Virus record (IMG/VR): IMGVR_UViG_3300031578_000171 | Location: 1 to 35,894 of that record | From: a virus | Length of the DNA: 35,894 nucleotides | Strand: one strand, 5' to 3' | Shown here: in pieces, positions 14,637 to 21,392 of the stretch | How positions within the stretch are numbered: the first letter of the stretch is position 1 | Layout: each line of letters begins with the position of its first letter | Translations under genes and position numbers: made by a program | The notes under the pieces: model-generated | The model's database searches: none | Seen by the model: the letters and a program-made list of their open reading frames with translations, nothing else | What the model was told of the DNA's origin: nothing

Positions 14637-17222
14637 TTAGTGTCCCCAGACGGCATTTCCGATATTAGCGATTACTGTGTCTATTGCACGACTGACTTCT
14701 TTGGCAATCTCGCTTAACAGATTCTTTGATTCTTCGATGTTTCTTGCCTGTTGTTCCGGTCCCCACTTACCTTTTGTTTCCTGGACTCCCTTTGATTGCA
14801 TTAACAGCTTCCCACGCATGCCGAAGAAGACCCCACCAGGTGTGACGTACCGCTCACGAGCAAACCTATCGGTAACGGCTTTCAACTTGCGCTCATACTG
14901 CAGCGATTTCTTGATTCGTTCTTCTGTATATCCCCATCGCAGAGCCTCAACCCGCACCCAACGGTCAAGTTTGGCCCGTTCGATTTCTTCCTCTGTGTGG
15001 TCAAGTTCGTACAGTCTCCAAGCAGAATCAATGTACCACTTTCTAATTTTATTGGCTTCAGTTGTAGCATCCTTTATACTACGTTTCAACCGCTTGTCAT
15101 CTTCCTCAGCAGACAACCTCGCGGTCTCTGCCAACTGGTCTTGTTCTATTCTTCCAATTGACTGTATTAAAGCGCGGTACCGCAATCCCATCTCATAGCG
15201 GTCAGTTTCCAATCTTGCACGCTGTTCACCGAGTTTTTTGTACAACTGGGACTCGTGTCTCAGACTAGCACTACTTTTAGCAAGATCTGTCAGTTTCTCA
15301 TCATAGTAAGTGCTCCATGCTTCCCTTTCCTTATATATTCCAAGTAACTCCTTATCCGTTGATTCACGTACCATGGAGAGTTCTTTTTCATGTTCCGACA
15401 TACCGATTCTGGCAAGGTTATAACGAACAGCATGTAACCTTTCGGCGAACAGGAGCTTTTTCTTATCGAGTTCTAATGTCACCTTTTCAAAGCGTGTTTC
15501 AGCGTCCACTGCCATCAACCGGTCTTGTTCATATTTCAGCGCGGTTTTCAATGCTTGTACGCGGGTATTCAGGTAAACTCCCTCGGATGCGTAACCGGCT
15601 AATATGGCATCAATTCTAGCCTTTGATACATCTGTTGTTTCTTCGTATCCTCTCATTCCTTTGAAAGCCAATTTTTTCTCTTCAATAGCTTCAGCACGGA
15701 GCTCAACCTCTTTGAGAAGGCGAAGTAATTGCTCCACTCTTGTTGTTGCCTTTGGTCCGGCCTGCAATTCCCCGAGTTCCCTCATAGCATTGGCCGCTTT
15801 TTCCATGTGTTTGCCGGTTTCCTCTGTTACTTCTTCAAGTTTCCTCATTATCACCATTTGCTTGTTTGCATACCAGCCGATGGCAGCAAGCCCGATGACA
15901 AGAACAGCAAGGGTGGCTGAAAGTGCAACAGTGGCGATTTTTGCGATAGTGGCTGCTGCTGCTACACCTTTCCAAGCAATAGCTATCTTTGTGAGCAGTG
16001 CAGAGATACCCAACTTGGCAAGAGTCCAACCAAGAATTTTCCACCCAGCCGCAAAGCCAACTAGCACAAGAGTGATTGACGTAATCCATCCTATTATTGA
16101 CTTTGTTCTTTCTGGCAAAACTGTTACGCCCTTGGCAAACATCTCAGTACCTTCGAGCGCAGCCTTGACAGCTGGCAGATAACTTTCTCCGATTTCTCTT
16201 GACAAAGCGCCAATAGACTTTGTCAACTGCATAACCCTGAATTGCGCTGTGTCTTGTACTATTGCCAACTTTTCCGTTGTTAGTCCGGCTCTTTCCTGCA
16301 TATACGTCAAGTCTGACAGATAGCCCTCGTAGTTCTTTATCAGGGCTGCTACTGCGCGGTACCCACGGATAGTTGGAACAATTTGTCCGAGCTGCTCAGC
16401 AGTCGCATTTTTGAGGAGTTCTAGTACTCCGGTAAGACCGAGCACTTGCAGTGTCTGCTGGTTCATCTGCATGCCGAGATTCCTACCGGCTTCTTCCGTC
16501 GATCTGAGCGGACGCATAAAGGCACGGAGTAATCCAACCAGCGCCGTCATAGCTCGCGGTGCCCTCATTCCGGTACGAGTGATCGTTGAAATGGCAGCGC
16601 CAAGTTCCTCAAGACGTATTCCAGCCATGCCTGCAGACGGAGCAATAATACCGACAACTGGAGCCAGTTCATCCATCGTGACTTTGCCGCGGCGAACGAC
16701 AGCCCATAACCAGTCAGATATGTCGCCGGCACGAGTAGCCGCCATAGCGTAACTATTCAGCATCGTCGTAATGGCATCACCAGCAATTTGAACCGATGTG
16801 AAGCCGGAGACTGCTAGCTTACTGGCTTGTGTGAGTACATATAGCGACGTTCCCACCGGAACCATGGCTGACAGTACATCGTAAAGGGCCCGTGACATTA
16901 CTTTGGTAGATTGGGCAAAGTCAACAGACAGCTGTTTGACCCTGTCTGACAGCTCCCTCATAAGTATTAGTTCTTTACGCTCTAGTAAGGTTGCCACCAT
17001 GGCCATCTGGTATTCAAACATGGCCGCTGCCGTTGTCGTAGCAGTGATAGCTGTGACCAATCCAGAAAAAGCAGCAATCCCAGCCGCTTGTATCGCGGTC
17101 ATCACCTTCGGGTTTTCTTTGATGAGCTTGTGTAGTGAATCCCACTTTTGTCGGAAGACTGTGTCTTTGAGGCCTACCTCGATGTAGACTCCACCGATTT
17201 TTTTGTCTCCGCCTTCAGCCAT
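14637..17222 (-). CDS. Tail tape measure protein
   Basis: An 861-residue protein, the longest in the window. Residues about 60-330 match the TP901-type tape measure core: an amphipathic helical region with VMSRALYDVLSAMVPVGTS, then KLAVSGFTSVQIAGDAITTML and the GKVTMDELAPVVGIIAPSAGMAG stretch. Hydrophobic segments lie near 40-65, 380-400 and 425-450. Residues 460-800 are long charged helices (Glu/Lys/Arg/Leu), likely coiled coil. At the usual about 0.15 nm per residue it would set a tail of roughly 130 nm. It directly follows the tail chaperone genes, its stop-start contact being ATGG-type overlap at 17222. Confident from both sequence and order. Confidence 0.93.
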   Translation of the reverse strand: MAEGGDKKIGGVYIEVGLKDTVFRQKWDSLHKLIKENPKVMTAIQAAGIAAFSGLVTAITATTTAAAMFEYQMAMVATLLERKELILMRELSDRVKQLSVDFAQSTKVMSRALYDVLSAMVPVGTSLYVLTQASKLAVSGFTSVQIAGDAITTMLNSYAMAATRAGDISDWLWAVVRRGKVTMDELAPVVGIIAPSAGMAGIRLEELGAAISTITRTGMRAPRAMTALVGLLRAFMRPLRSTEEAGRNLGMQMNQQTLQVLGLTGVLELLKNATAEQLGQIVPTIRGYRAVAALIKNYEGYLSDLTYMQERAGLTTEKLAIVQDTAQFRVMQLTKSIGALSREIGESYLPAVKAALEGTEMFAKGVTVLPERTKSIIGWITSITLVLVGFAAGWKILGWTLAKLGISALLTKIAIAWKGVAAAATIAKIATVALSATLAVLVIGLAAIGWYANKQMVIMRKLEEVTEETGKHMEKAANAMRELGELQAGPKATTRVEQLLRLLKEVELRAEAIEEKKLAFKGMRGYEETTDVSKARIDAILAGYASEGVYLNTRVQALKTALKYEQDRLMAVDAETRFEKVTLELDKKKLLFAERLHAVRYNLARIGMSEHEKELSMVRESTDKELLGIYKEREAWSTYYDEKLTDLAKSSASLRHESQLYKKLGEQRARLETDRYEMGLRYRALIQSIGRIEQDQLAETARLSAEEDDKRLKRSIKDATTEANKIRKWYIDSAWRLYELDHTEEEIERAKLDRWVRVEALRWGYTEERIKKSLQYERKLKAVTDRFARERYVTPGGVFFGMRGKLLMQSKGVQETKGKWGPEQQARNIEESKNLLSEIAKEVSRAIDTVIANIGNAVWGH

Positions 17223-17515
17223 TAGCTTTCCTTAAAGGTTACTCCGGCCATTTTAGCAGCCAGTCGTAGGTCGTCGACGGTTTGTACCCTAACTGCCTGT
17301 CCACCAGTAAACAGGTGCCCACCTGACGGCGTGCCGGAATAATCTGCTGGTTCTAACAATCTTTCAACCTCAGCAATTTTCCAGACAAACAACTTTGCCT
17401 GGTAAAGCGACAGTTTTCCGACATCTTCGACACTCATTCTGTAATACTTAATTAGTAGAGGAACTGATTGGTCCCATGTCAGCTCTCTGGCTTTTGGGTC
17501 GCCTCCTCTACTGCT
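17222..17515 (-). CDS. T-frame extension of the tail chaperone
   Basis: The C-terminal 97 residues that only the frameshifted product carries. A conventional gene caller would report only the part from ATG 17437 (71 residues), but the frame is open upstream to 17515 and codes for sensible protein (TWDQSVPLLIKYYRMSV). There is no ribosome-binding site convincing enough to explain an independent start at 17437. It contains a helical stretch (LYQAKLFVWKIAEVERLLE) and then a Gly/Val-rich end. The T part contacts the tail tube in lambda. Confidence 0.75.
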   Translation of the reverse strand, partial: SSRGGDPKARELTWDQSVPLLIKYYRMSVEDVGKLSLYQAKLFVWKIAEVERLLEPADYSGTPSGGHLFTGGQAVRVQTVDDLRLAAKMAGVTFKES

Positions 17516-17955
17516 AAAGGGTTTTCAACACCGGTTGGGTAGTTGAGCTGATCGAGGAGTGTGATCACCTCACTGATATTGGTAATTGTTACCAGACTGC
17601 ACACTTCTTCTTCTGTAACTCCGGTGTTCAACTTGGAGACTGCACGCAGCAAGAAGAAACGCACGCCGAGGAGAGAACGCGACATTTCCATTTTCTCTTC
17701 GTCCGAGAAGACGTGTGCAAATAGCTCGACAATGGTGTTCTTGACTAACTCGGAGTCGAGATTAGCTTTCGCTGCACACTTCAGGAAGTCGTCCACTCGC
17801 TTAGCTTTGATATGCTCTTCGAAGTCGGCCATATCGTTGAGGTTTGTGCGCTGAGCCTGTAACTTTCTGCCACCAATCGTGATTTCACGCGAGGAGGCGA
17901 GTATCTCCGACAGTTGTGTTCTACCGGAAACGGTGTTTTCTGCAGCGTTGCCCAT
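17222..17955 (-). CDS. Tail assembly chaperone GT fusion by -1 frameshift
   Basis: Predicted fusion of the two chaperone frames: read 17955 down to 17515, slip back one base, then read 17515 down to 17222, giving 147 + 97 = 244 residues. The heptamer CCCTTTA (minus strand, 17521-17515) is in the right phase (C-CCT-TTA) for -1 slippage. The second frame is closed by TGA one codon upstream of the slip window and is open from there, through the region where no start codon exists, to its stop at 17222. The joined part reads as normal protein (SSRGGDPKARELTWDQSVPL and on). A 9-bp stem lies 2 bases downstream. In lambda, gpG and gpGT coat the tape measure before tube assembly; the same role is expected here. 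Confidence 0.82.
17479..17955 (-). CDS. Tail assembly chaperone G-like protein
   Basis: A 158-residue helical, acidic protein made without frameshifting. It starts at ATG 17955, with AAAGG about 10 bases upstream, and lies between the tail tube and tape measure genes, the fixed position of the G-type tail assembly chaperone. Residues 20-130 alternate charged and hydrophobic residues (RTNLNDMADFEEHIKAKRV), and the end is ENPLAVEEATQKPES. The Pro-Leu codons of ENPL are the slippery site. The chaperone binds the tape measure and recruits tail tube subunits; family assignment is by order, size and the frameshift signal. Confidence 0.8.
   Translation of the reverse strand: MGNAAENTVSGRTQLSEILASSREITIGGRKLQAQRTNLNDMADFEEHIKAKRVDDFLKCAAKANLDSELVKNTIVELFAHVFSDEEKMEMSRSLLGVRFFLLRAVSKLNTGVTEEEVCSLVTITNISEVITLLDQLNYPTGVENPLAVEEATQKPES
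17504..17521 (-). promoter_or_regulatory. -1 frameshift signal: slippery CCCTTTA and stem
   Basis: On the minus strand, CCCTTTA occupies 17521-17515. The arm AGTAGAGGA begins two bases later (17512-17504) and pairs perfectly with TCCTCTACT at 17462-17454, leaving a 41-base loop that holds a further CTGA/TCAG hairpin. A heptamer of form X XXY YYZ plus a downstream structure is the classic -1 frameshift layout; the same heptamer is used by Giardia lamblia virus. The spacer is shorter than the usual 5-9 bases unless the first pairs are melted. Confidence 0.8.
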
Positions 17956-17973
17956 TTTCTGTAATCCTTTCTG

Positions 17974-18354
17974 TTAGATCGCGCCAATTGTCAGGTCGTC
18001 CGTGCCACGGAAGTTGACCGTGCAGGCACCGAGGCCGCCGACAGGAGCAGACGGGTTAATCGACAGGCAAAAAGCGTTGCCCTTGAAACCGAACCCGGTA
18101 GCAACCACGAGTTCCAACGAGGTCGCGGCGGCACCAGGAGCCGGTAGGGCTGCCGTGTCATCGAGATGCACGGTCATCGACCCGCTCCAATTCTTGAGAC
18201 CCCCCCTGTATGAACGCCAACCGGTAGAGGCGAAGGTGGTTTTGTCCAACTCATCAGCCTCTACAGTCAGCGACCATTCGTGTGCGTTGACGACGGCGTT
18301 CGCATGGCCGCCTGCCCATGACACACTCGCATCGTACCCAGCAAATTCTGTCAT
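17974..18354 (-). CDS. Major tail tube protein
   Basis: A 126-residue protein with the order and features of short siphophage tail tube proteins: NAVVNAHEWSLTVEADELDKTTF leading into a WRSYRGGLKNWSGSMTVHLD segment, then a beta-rich Gly/Ala half. This pattern (a strand ending in a change from Asp/Glu to Thr, then trp-containing loop) is common in tail tube families. It uses a good GGAG site upstream and lies just after the terminator-type protein and before the chaperones, the canonical place. It polymerises around the tape measure to form the tail. The proposed name is well supported by order and moderately by sequence. Confidence 0.82.
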   Translation of the reverse strand: MTEFAGYDASVSWAGGHANAVVNAHEWSLTVEADELDKTTFASTGWRSYRGGLKNWSGSMTVHLDDTAALPAPGAAATSLELVVATGFGFKGNAFCLSINPSAPVGGLGACTVNFRGTDDLTIGAI

Positions 18355-18366
18355 TTTCTTTCTCCG

Positions 18367-18789
18367 TTAAATGTTCGTTGTTACTTTTCCTAAAACCAAA
18401 CGGTAATTAGTTACGATGTGCCAAACACCGTCGTCTTCCCTGATTGGATGGACTCTTGTTCGCATGCACATGTAACTGTTGTATTCTTCGCCTGCAAACT
18501 CCAACGTTACATTGTCGTAGGCAGCGTGGACCTCTTCCAGAATTTCGCTGGATTCTGAAATGTCCTCACTCTTGGAATAAACATTGATGCTTAGTGTCAG
18601 GTTCTCAATCTCAGATACGCCGCAGAAAGTGTACTCAACCGGTCCACTGATCAAATCGACGACAATGAACGGGAACACAGCAGTTTTCTGCGGTGCAAGA
18701 CTGAGGTAAACTCCAGTAACCCTGTTCATTAGGTCCGGAGCGCTCTTCGCCACATTTCCAATAGCCTCAATTATTGCTTTCAGATTCAT
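18367..18789 (-). CDS. Tail terminator / DUF3168-like protein
   Basis: A 140-residue protein with the pattern of the tail completion/terminator family: helix at the start (KAIIEAIGNVAKSAPDLM), then FPFIVVDLISG, then a beta-rich half with LTLSINVYSKSED and the ending HIVTNYRLVLG. Members close the top of the tail tube and bind the head-tail neck. It lies directly upstream of the tail tube gene. The residue pattern is suggestive; the gene order makes it likely. Confidence 0.72.
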   Translation of the reverse strand: MNLKAIIEAIGNVAKSAPDLMNRVTGVYLSLAPQKTAVFPFIVVDLISGPVEYTFCGVSEIENLTLSINVYSKSEDISESSEILEEVHAAYDNVTLEFAGEEYNSYMCMRTRVHPIREDDGVWHIVTNYRLVLGKVTTNI

Positions 18790-18795
18790 GTTTTC

Positions 18796-19182
18796 TCAAT
18801 CAACGTACGGCTTGCCAAGTAGGCGAATGATAGTCGGCATGGCACCGTAGGTAGTTTTCCAGAAAATTGGACGAGCAGCCATGTTAACGGTGCCGTCTTC
18901 AAGACAAGAGGCATAAAGACAGGTAGAACCAACAAAAATCCTTGGGTACCCGTTTGGAGCATCAATCCAGTGTATGCTCTCTATGAGTTCTCCTGTGCGA
19001 TACCGCGGTGGTTCCCCTGCGCGTGATGCTGGAGGATAAGCCAGACTAATCTCCACTTTTATCGCGTTTACCAAAAAATCTCCAGCTGCCCTGAGTCTCT
19101 GGTTGAGCTCAAGTAGCGTCTTGTTGACGAATTCTTTGATCTGCAGAGACATGTAATAATTGAAGTTCATTTCAAATGCCAT
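18796..19182 (-). CDS. HK97 gp10-like neck protein
   Basis: A 128-residue protein resembling the HK97 gp10/phage minor head family: a long N-terminal amphipathic helix (LLELNQRLRAAGDFLVNAIKV), then YPPASRAGEPPRYRTGELIESI, which is the typical Pro-rich loop followed by a Gly-Glu-Leu helix, and a final beta half (IFVGSTCLYASCLEDG). It overlaps the head-closure gene by 11 bases. The role is a head-tail neck or completion protein. Confidence 0.8.
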   Translation of the reverse strand: MAFEMNFNYYMSLQIKEFVNKTLLELNQRLRAAGDFLVNAIKVEISLAYPPASRAGEPPRYRTGELIESIHWIDAPNGYPRIFVGSTCLYASCLEDGTVNMAARPIFWKTTYGAMPTIIRLLGKPYVD

Positions 19183-19513
19183 TCTGGTCTATCTCCTCAA
19201 GTCTCAGTACTGCTCGTATTCCGGCTTCGTCGACGTCACGAATTCCGGTGATACTGAGATAGCGGGAACCAAACACCACTCTGCAAGTGGCATCTACACC
19301 TGAAAGTCTCTTTGGGTCGCAGTACATCTTGTGTGTGGTAGTCTCTGTTGTTTGGGCAGCTCTTATCTCCTCGAAGGAAGTCAGTGGACGGATACGACAA
19401 TGCAAACGACGCACGACTCTCGTCCAAGTAACTACCGGAGTCAAGTAGTCCCCTGGAGCCCGTGTTGGCTTCTCAATATCAACCGTATGGATATAGAGGC
19501 CGGATGGGTCCAT
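19172..19513 (-). CDS. Head closure / head-tail adaptor protein
   Basis: A 113-residue protein similar to the SPP1 gp16-like head-closure family: a beta-barrel pattern with WTRVVRRLHCRIRPLTSFEE, then KMYCDPKRL and YLSITGIRDVDEAG near the end. Head-closure proteins seat on the connector and block DNA exit before tail joining. It lies between a small membrane protein and the gp10-like gene, with a one-base stop-start overlap upstream (TAATG). Confidence comes from fold pattern plus order. Confidence 0.78.
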   Translation of the reverse strand: MDPSGLYIHTVDIEKPTRAPGDYLTPVVTWTRVVRRLHCRIRPLTSFEEIRAAQTTETTTHKMYCDPKRLSGVDATCRVVFGSRYLSITGIRDVDEAGIRAVLRLEEIDQNGI

Positions 19514-19743
19514 TACCCTTTACCTTTCCCGAAGCTTCTTATCTCTTCAGCTAGGCGTGTCAAAACTTCCGTGTTCTCTTTCATGTGGTTACCAATCAAA
19601 TCGAGATAATACTTGCGCTCGCGGCACGCCTCTTCCTCCCTGCGAGTGATATAACGAAGGAACAACACCACAGTGGTGATGACGGAAGCAGCCATTCCTG
19701 ATTGAAAAACCCAGTCGTAACTTATCTGCGCAATAATTGCCAT
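19513..19743 (-). CDS. Small single-pass membrane protein
   Basis: A 76-residue protein starting at ATG 19743, which overlaps the connector stop (TGATG). Residues about 13-32 form a hydrophobic helix (GMAASVITTVVLFLRYI), followed by a charged Arg/Glu/Lys region and a short amphipathic helix (HMKENTEVLTRLAEEI). It could be a holin-like protein or a virion-anchored factor, but it sits in the head-tail joining cluster, an odd place for a holin. Function unknown. Confidence 0.65.
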   Translation of the reverse strand: MAIIAQISYDWVFQSGMAASVITTVVLFLRYITRREEEACRERKYYLDLIGNHMKENTEVLTRLAEEIRSFGKGKG

Positions 19744-20852
19744 CACCTGTCAAGTCTCCTATTCATAAACATGCTTAGGGCCCTTTCAAATCTGTCAGAA
19801 GGAGTTATGGCATCGGCCACCCACCGATAATCTCCGAGGGTTTCTGACTTCAAAGAAAGATTGCGACGTATGTCGGCGTATTGGATGACTATTTCAGAAT
19901 ATATGATAGAAGCCAATTCTGCCGGAATGGTTTCATACCCGCTGCGGTACTTAACAATGACGTTGTCGATGCCGGAAGCCCAACCAGTTGACAGGAACAA
20001 AATCCCACGGTCAGAGTAGACCGCGTAGTCAGAAAGGAAGTTGGACGGGACATACGAGGTAACCCAGGTGTTGAGGACATACTTTCCAGGAGATGGAATC
20101 AGGTCAGCACTGGCATGGTCTATACTGGCAGCAACCACTGCTTCCCATCCATTTCCTAGTGCGTTGATGGCGGCGACCATCGTCGACAAAGTTGTATGAG
20201 CAGAGAACAGCAGAGCACTCACCGTTTCGGTTGCTCCAATTTTTACTGTCAGCGTTATCCCGATTGATGAGACAACGACAAAAGCGGTAGAAGCTGTGGT
20301 GCTGGAGTTACGAACCATGATTCCGTTGGCTGTGGAAGTTGCCACATAATAGACGGAGATAATAGGAAAGTGATCTAGCAATAACTCGGTGTCGTTGTTC
20401 CCATCCATAAATACGCGCCTATCGGTAGCCGAGAATACCATCCCACAGATCTTCTCTGCTTGGGCGCTGACCCCATCGCACAGCTGGTCGATAATCCAGT
20501 TGTTTACGACTTGCAACACCGCTAGGTTATCTTCTAACAGGCAGGCTGTCGCTGCAGTCCGCACGAAATCTGTCGGGTCGTTTCCTGGCACCCCGACAGC
20601 CACAACCGACCAGTTGGCTGAACCGGCGTTGACTGCTGTGACTAGTGCTGTCACCGTTGCGTAGGTAGCCAGAATGTAAGTAGTGGTTCCATTGATATTG
20701 TCGACAAGAACTAGGCCAGTCGTCGTTATCTCGACAGTCGCCGAAGTAACGCCGGCTTCTGCTGTCTTGTAAACTTCCAGACAGTCCACTCGCAGATCGA
20801 GGTCTGAGATCTTCAACCGGTCTTTGGTATTTTGGACAGTTACAAGACTCAT
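19743..20852 (-). CDS. Head-tail connector (gp6-like adaptor) with inserted repeats
   Basis: A 369-residue protein. The start LVTVQNTKDRLKISD and the end AELASIIYSEIVIQYADIRRNLSLKSETLGDYRW are those of the gp6-like connector family, which is normally about 100-200 residues. Here extra sequence is present: two copies of a beta module at about 35-97 and 186-256, each with an Ala/Thr helix such as ATVTALVTAVNAGSANW or TTLSTMVAAINALGNGW. The ATG 20852 (AAGGA upstream) is preferred over TTG 20858. It should form a ring below the portal. The insertions might be exposed on the neck. Confidence 0.75.
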   Translation of the reverse strand: MSLVTVQNTKDRLKISDLDLRVDCLEVYKTAEAGVTSATVEITTTGLVLVDNINGTTTYILATYATVTALVTAVNAGSANWSVVAVGVPGNDPTDFVRTAATACLLEDNLAVLQVVNNWIIDQLCDGVSAQAEKICGMVFSATDRRVFMDGNNDTELLLDHFPIISVYYVATSTANGIMVRNSSTTASTAFVVVSSIGITLTVKIGATETVSALLFSAHTTLSTMVAAINALGNGWEAVVAASIDHASADLIPSPGKYVLNTWVTSYVPSNFLSDYAVYSDRGILFLSTGWASGIDNVIVKYRSGYETIPAELASIIYSEIVIQYADIRRNLSLKSETLGDYRWVADAITPSDRFERALSMFMNRRLDR

Positions 20853-20854
20853 TA

Positions 20855-21169
20855 TCAATCCTTCAGGTACCGCGCTGTTCTTTCAAGTTTCATTGTTGTT
20901 TTCCAACCGTCGCCCGTAATAGTAGCCATAACATAGTAGTTGCCATCTTCAACGAGTGTTACAGTCGACGGGACCTCTCCGACGTAACATCCGTCAGAAT
21001 ATACAATGAAAGACAATGGGAGATCAATTGCTCCTGCTACAGCCACCCCAGCTTCTGTGTAGAGGGTGGCAGTTATGATCGCGTCGTTTATATACCCTTT
21101 GGTGACCGCGTTCCTTAGACCCGAAAGGTACACCGCGGTGTCTGTCAGAATCCAAATATGTTCGCTCAT
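20855..21169 (-). CDS. Beta-rich virion protein
   Basis: A 104-residue protein with an Ig-like or beta-sandwich pattern: YLSGLRNAVTKGYINDAIITATLYTEAG, then LSFIVYSDGCYVGEVPS and ALVEDGNYYVMATIT-like strands. Such small domains are frequent in phage virion genes between head and tail. It is separated from the next gene by a TGATA-ATG contact. No enzymatic motif. I describe it as a probable virion decoration or fibre-associated protein. Confidence 0.65.
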   Translation of the reverse strand: MSEHIWILTDTAVYLSGLRNAVTKGYINDAIITATLYTEAGVAVAGAIDLPLSFIVYSDGCYVGEVPSTVTLVEDGNYYVMATITGDGWKTTMKLERTARYLKD

Positions 21170-21170
21170 G

Positions 21171-21392
21171 CTACTTTACCCTCGTCGACATCTCTCCGCC
21201 CATCCGCGGGAAGGTTTCCGCACTCCCACAAATACGCGGGAATATCTCCATACTGCCACCGATACGCGGGAATGTTTGCATTCGTCCCCTGACAATTAAC
21301 TCAACTTCAAGTATCAGAGAGAACAAGGCACTGATCATATACGTTCGTTCCCGTTGATCAAGCAACGCATCCGGCCAGAGGAATAGATCCAT
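21171..21392 (-). CDS. Small protein with three FPR[IM]xG repeats
   Basis: A 73-residue protein. The N-terminal 35 residues form a helical, partly hydrophobic segment (RTYMISALFSLILEVELIV). The C-terminal half is three tandem 10-residue units of form MxTFPRIGGS, MEIFPRICGS and AETFPRMGGE. The stop lies one base before the next gene's start. I recognise no family. The repeat could be a binding or assembly element. Confidence 0.6.
   Translation of the reverse strand: MDLFLWPDALLDQRERTYMISALFSLILEVELIVRGRMQTFPRIGGSMEIFPRICGSAETFPRMGGEMSTRVK
21194..21290. repeat. Three-copy 30-bp tandem repeat
   Basis: The 6-base core CGCGGG recurs at 21205-21210, 21235-21240 and 21265-21270, exactly 30 bases apart, within the coding sequence of the small protein. 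The copies are imperfect and encode the FPR[IM]xG units. Confidence 0.85.
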
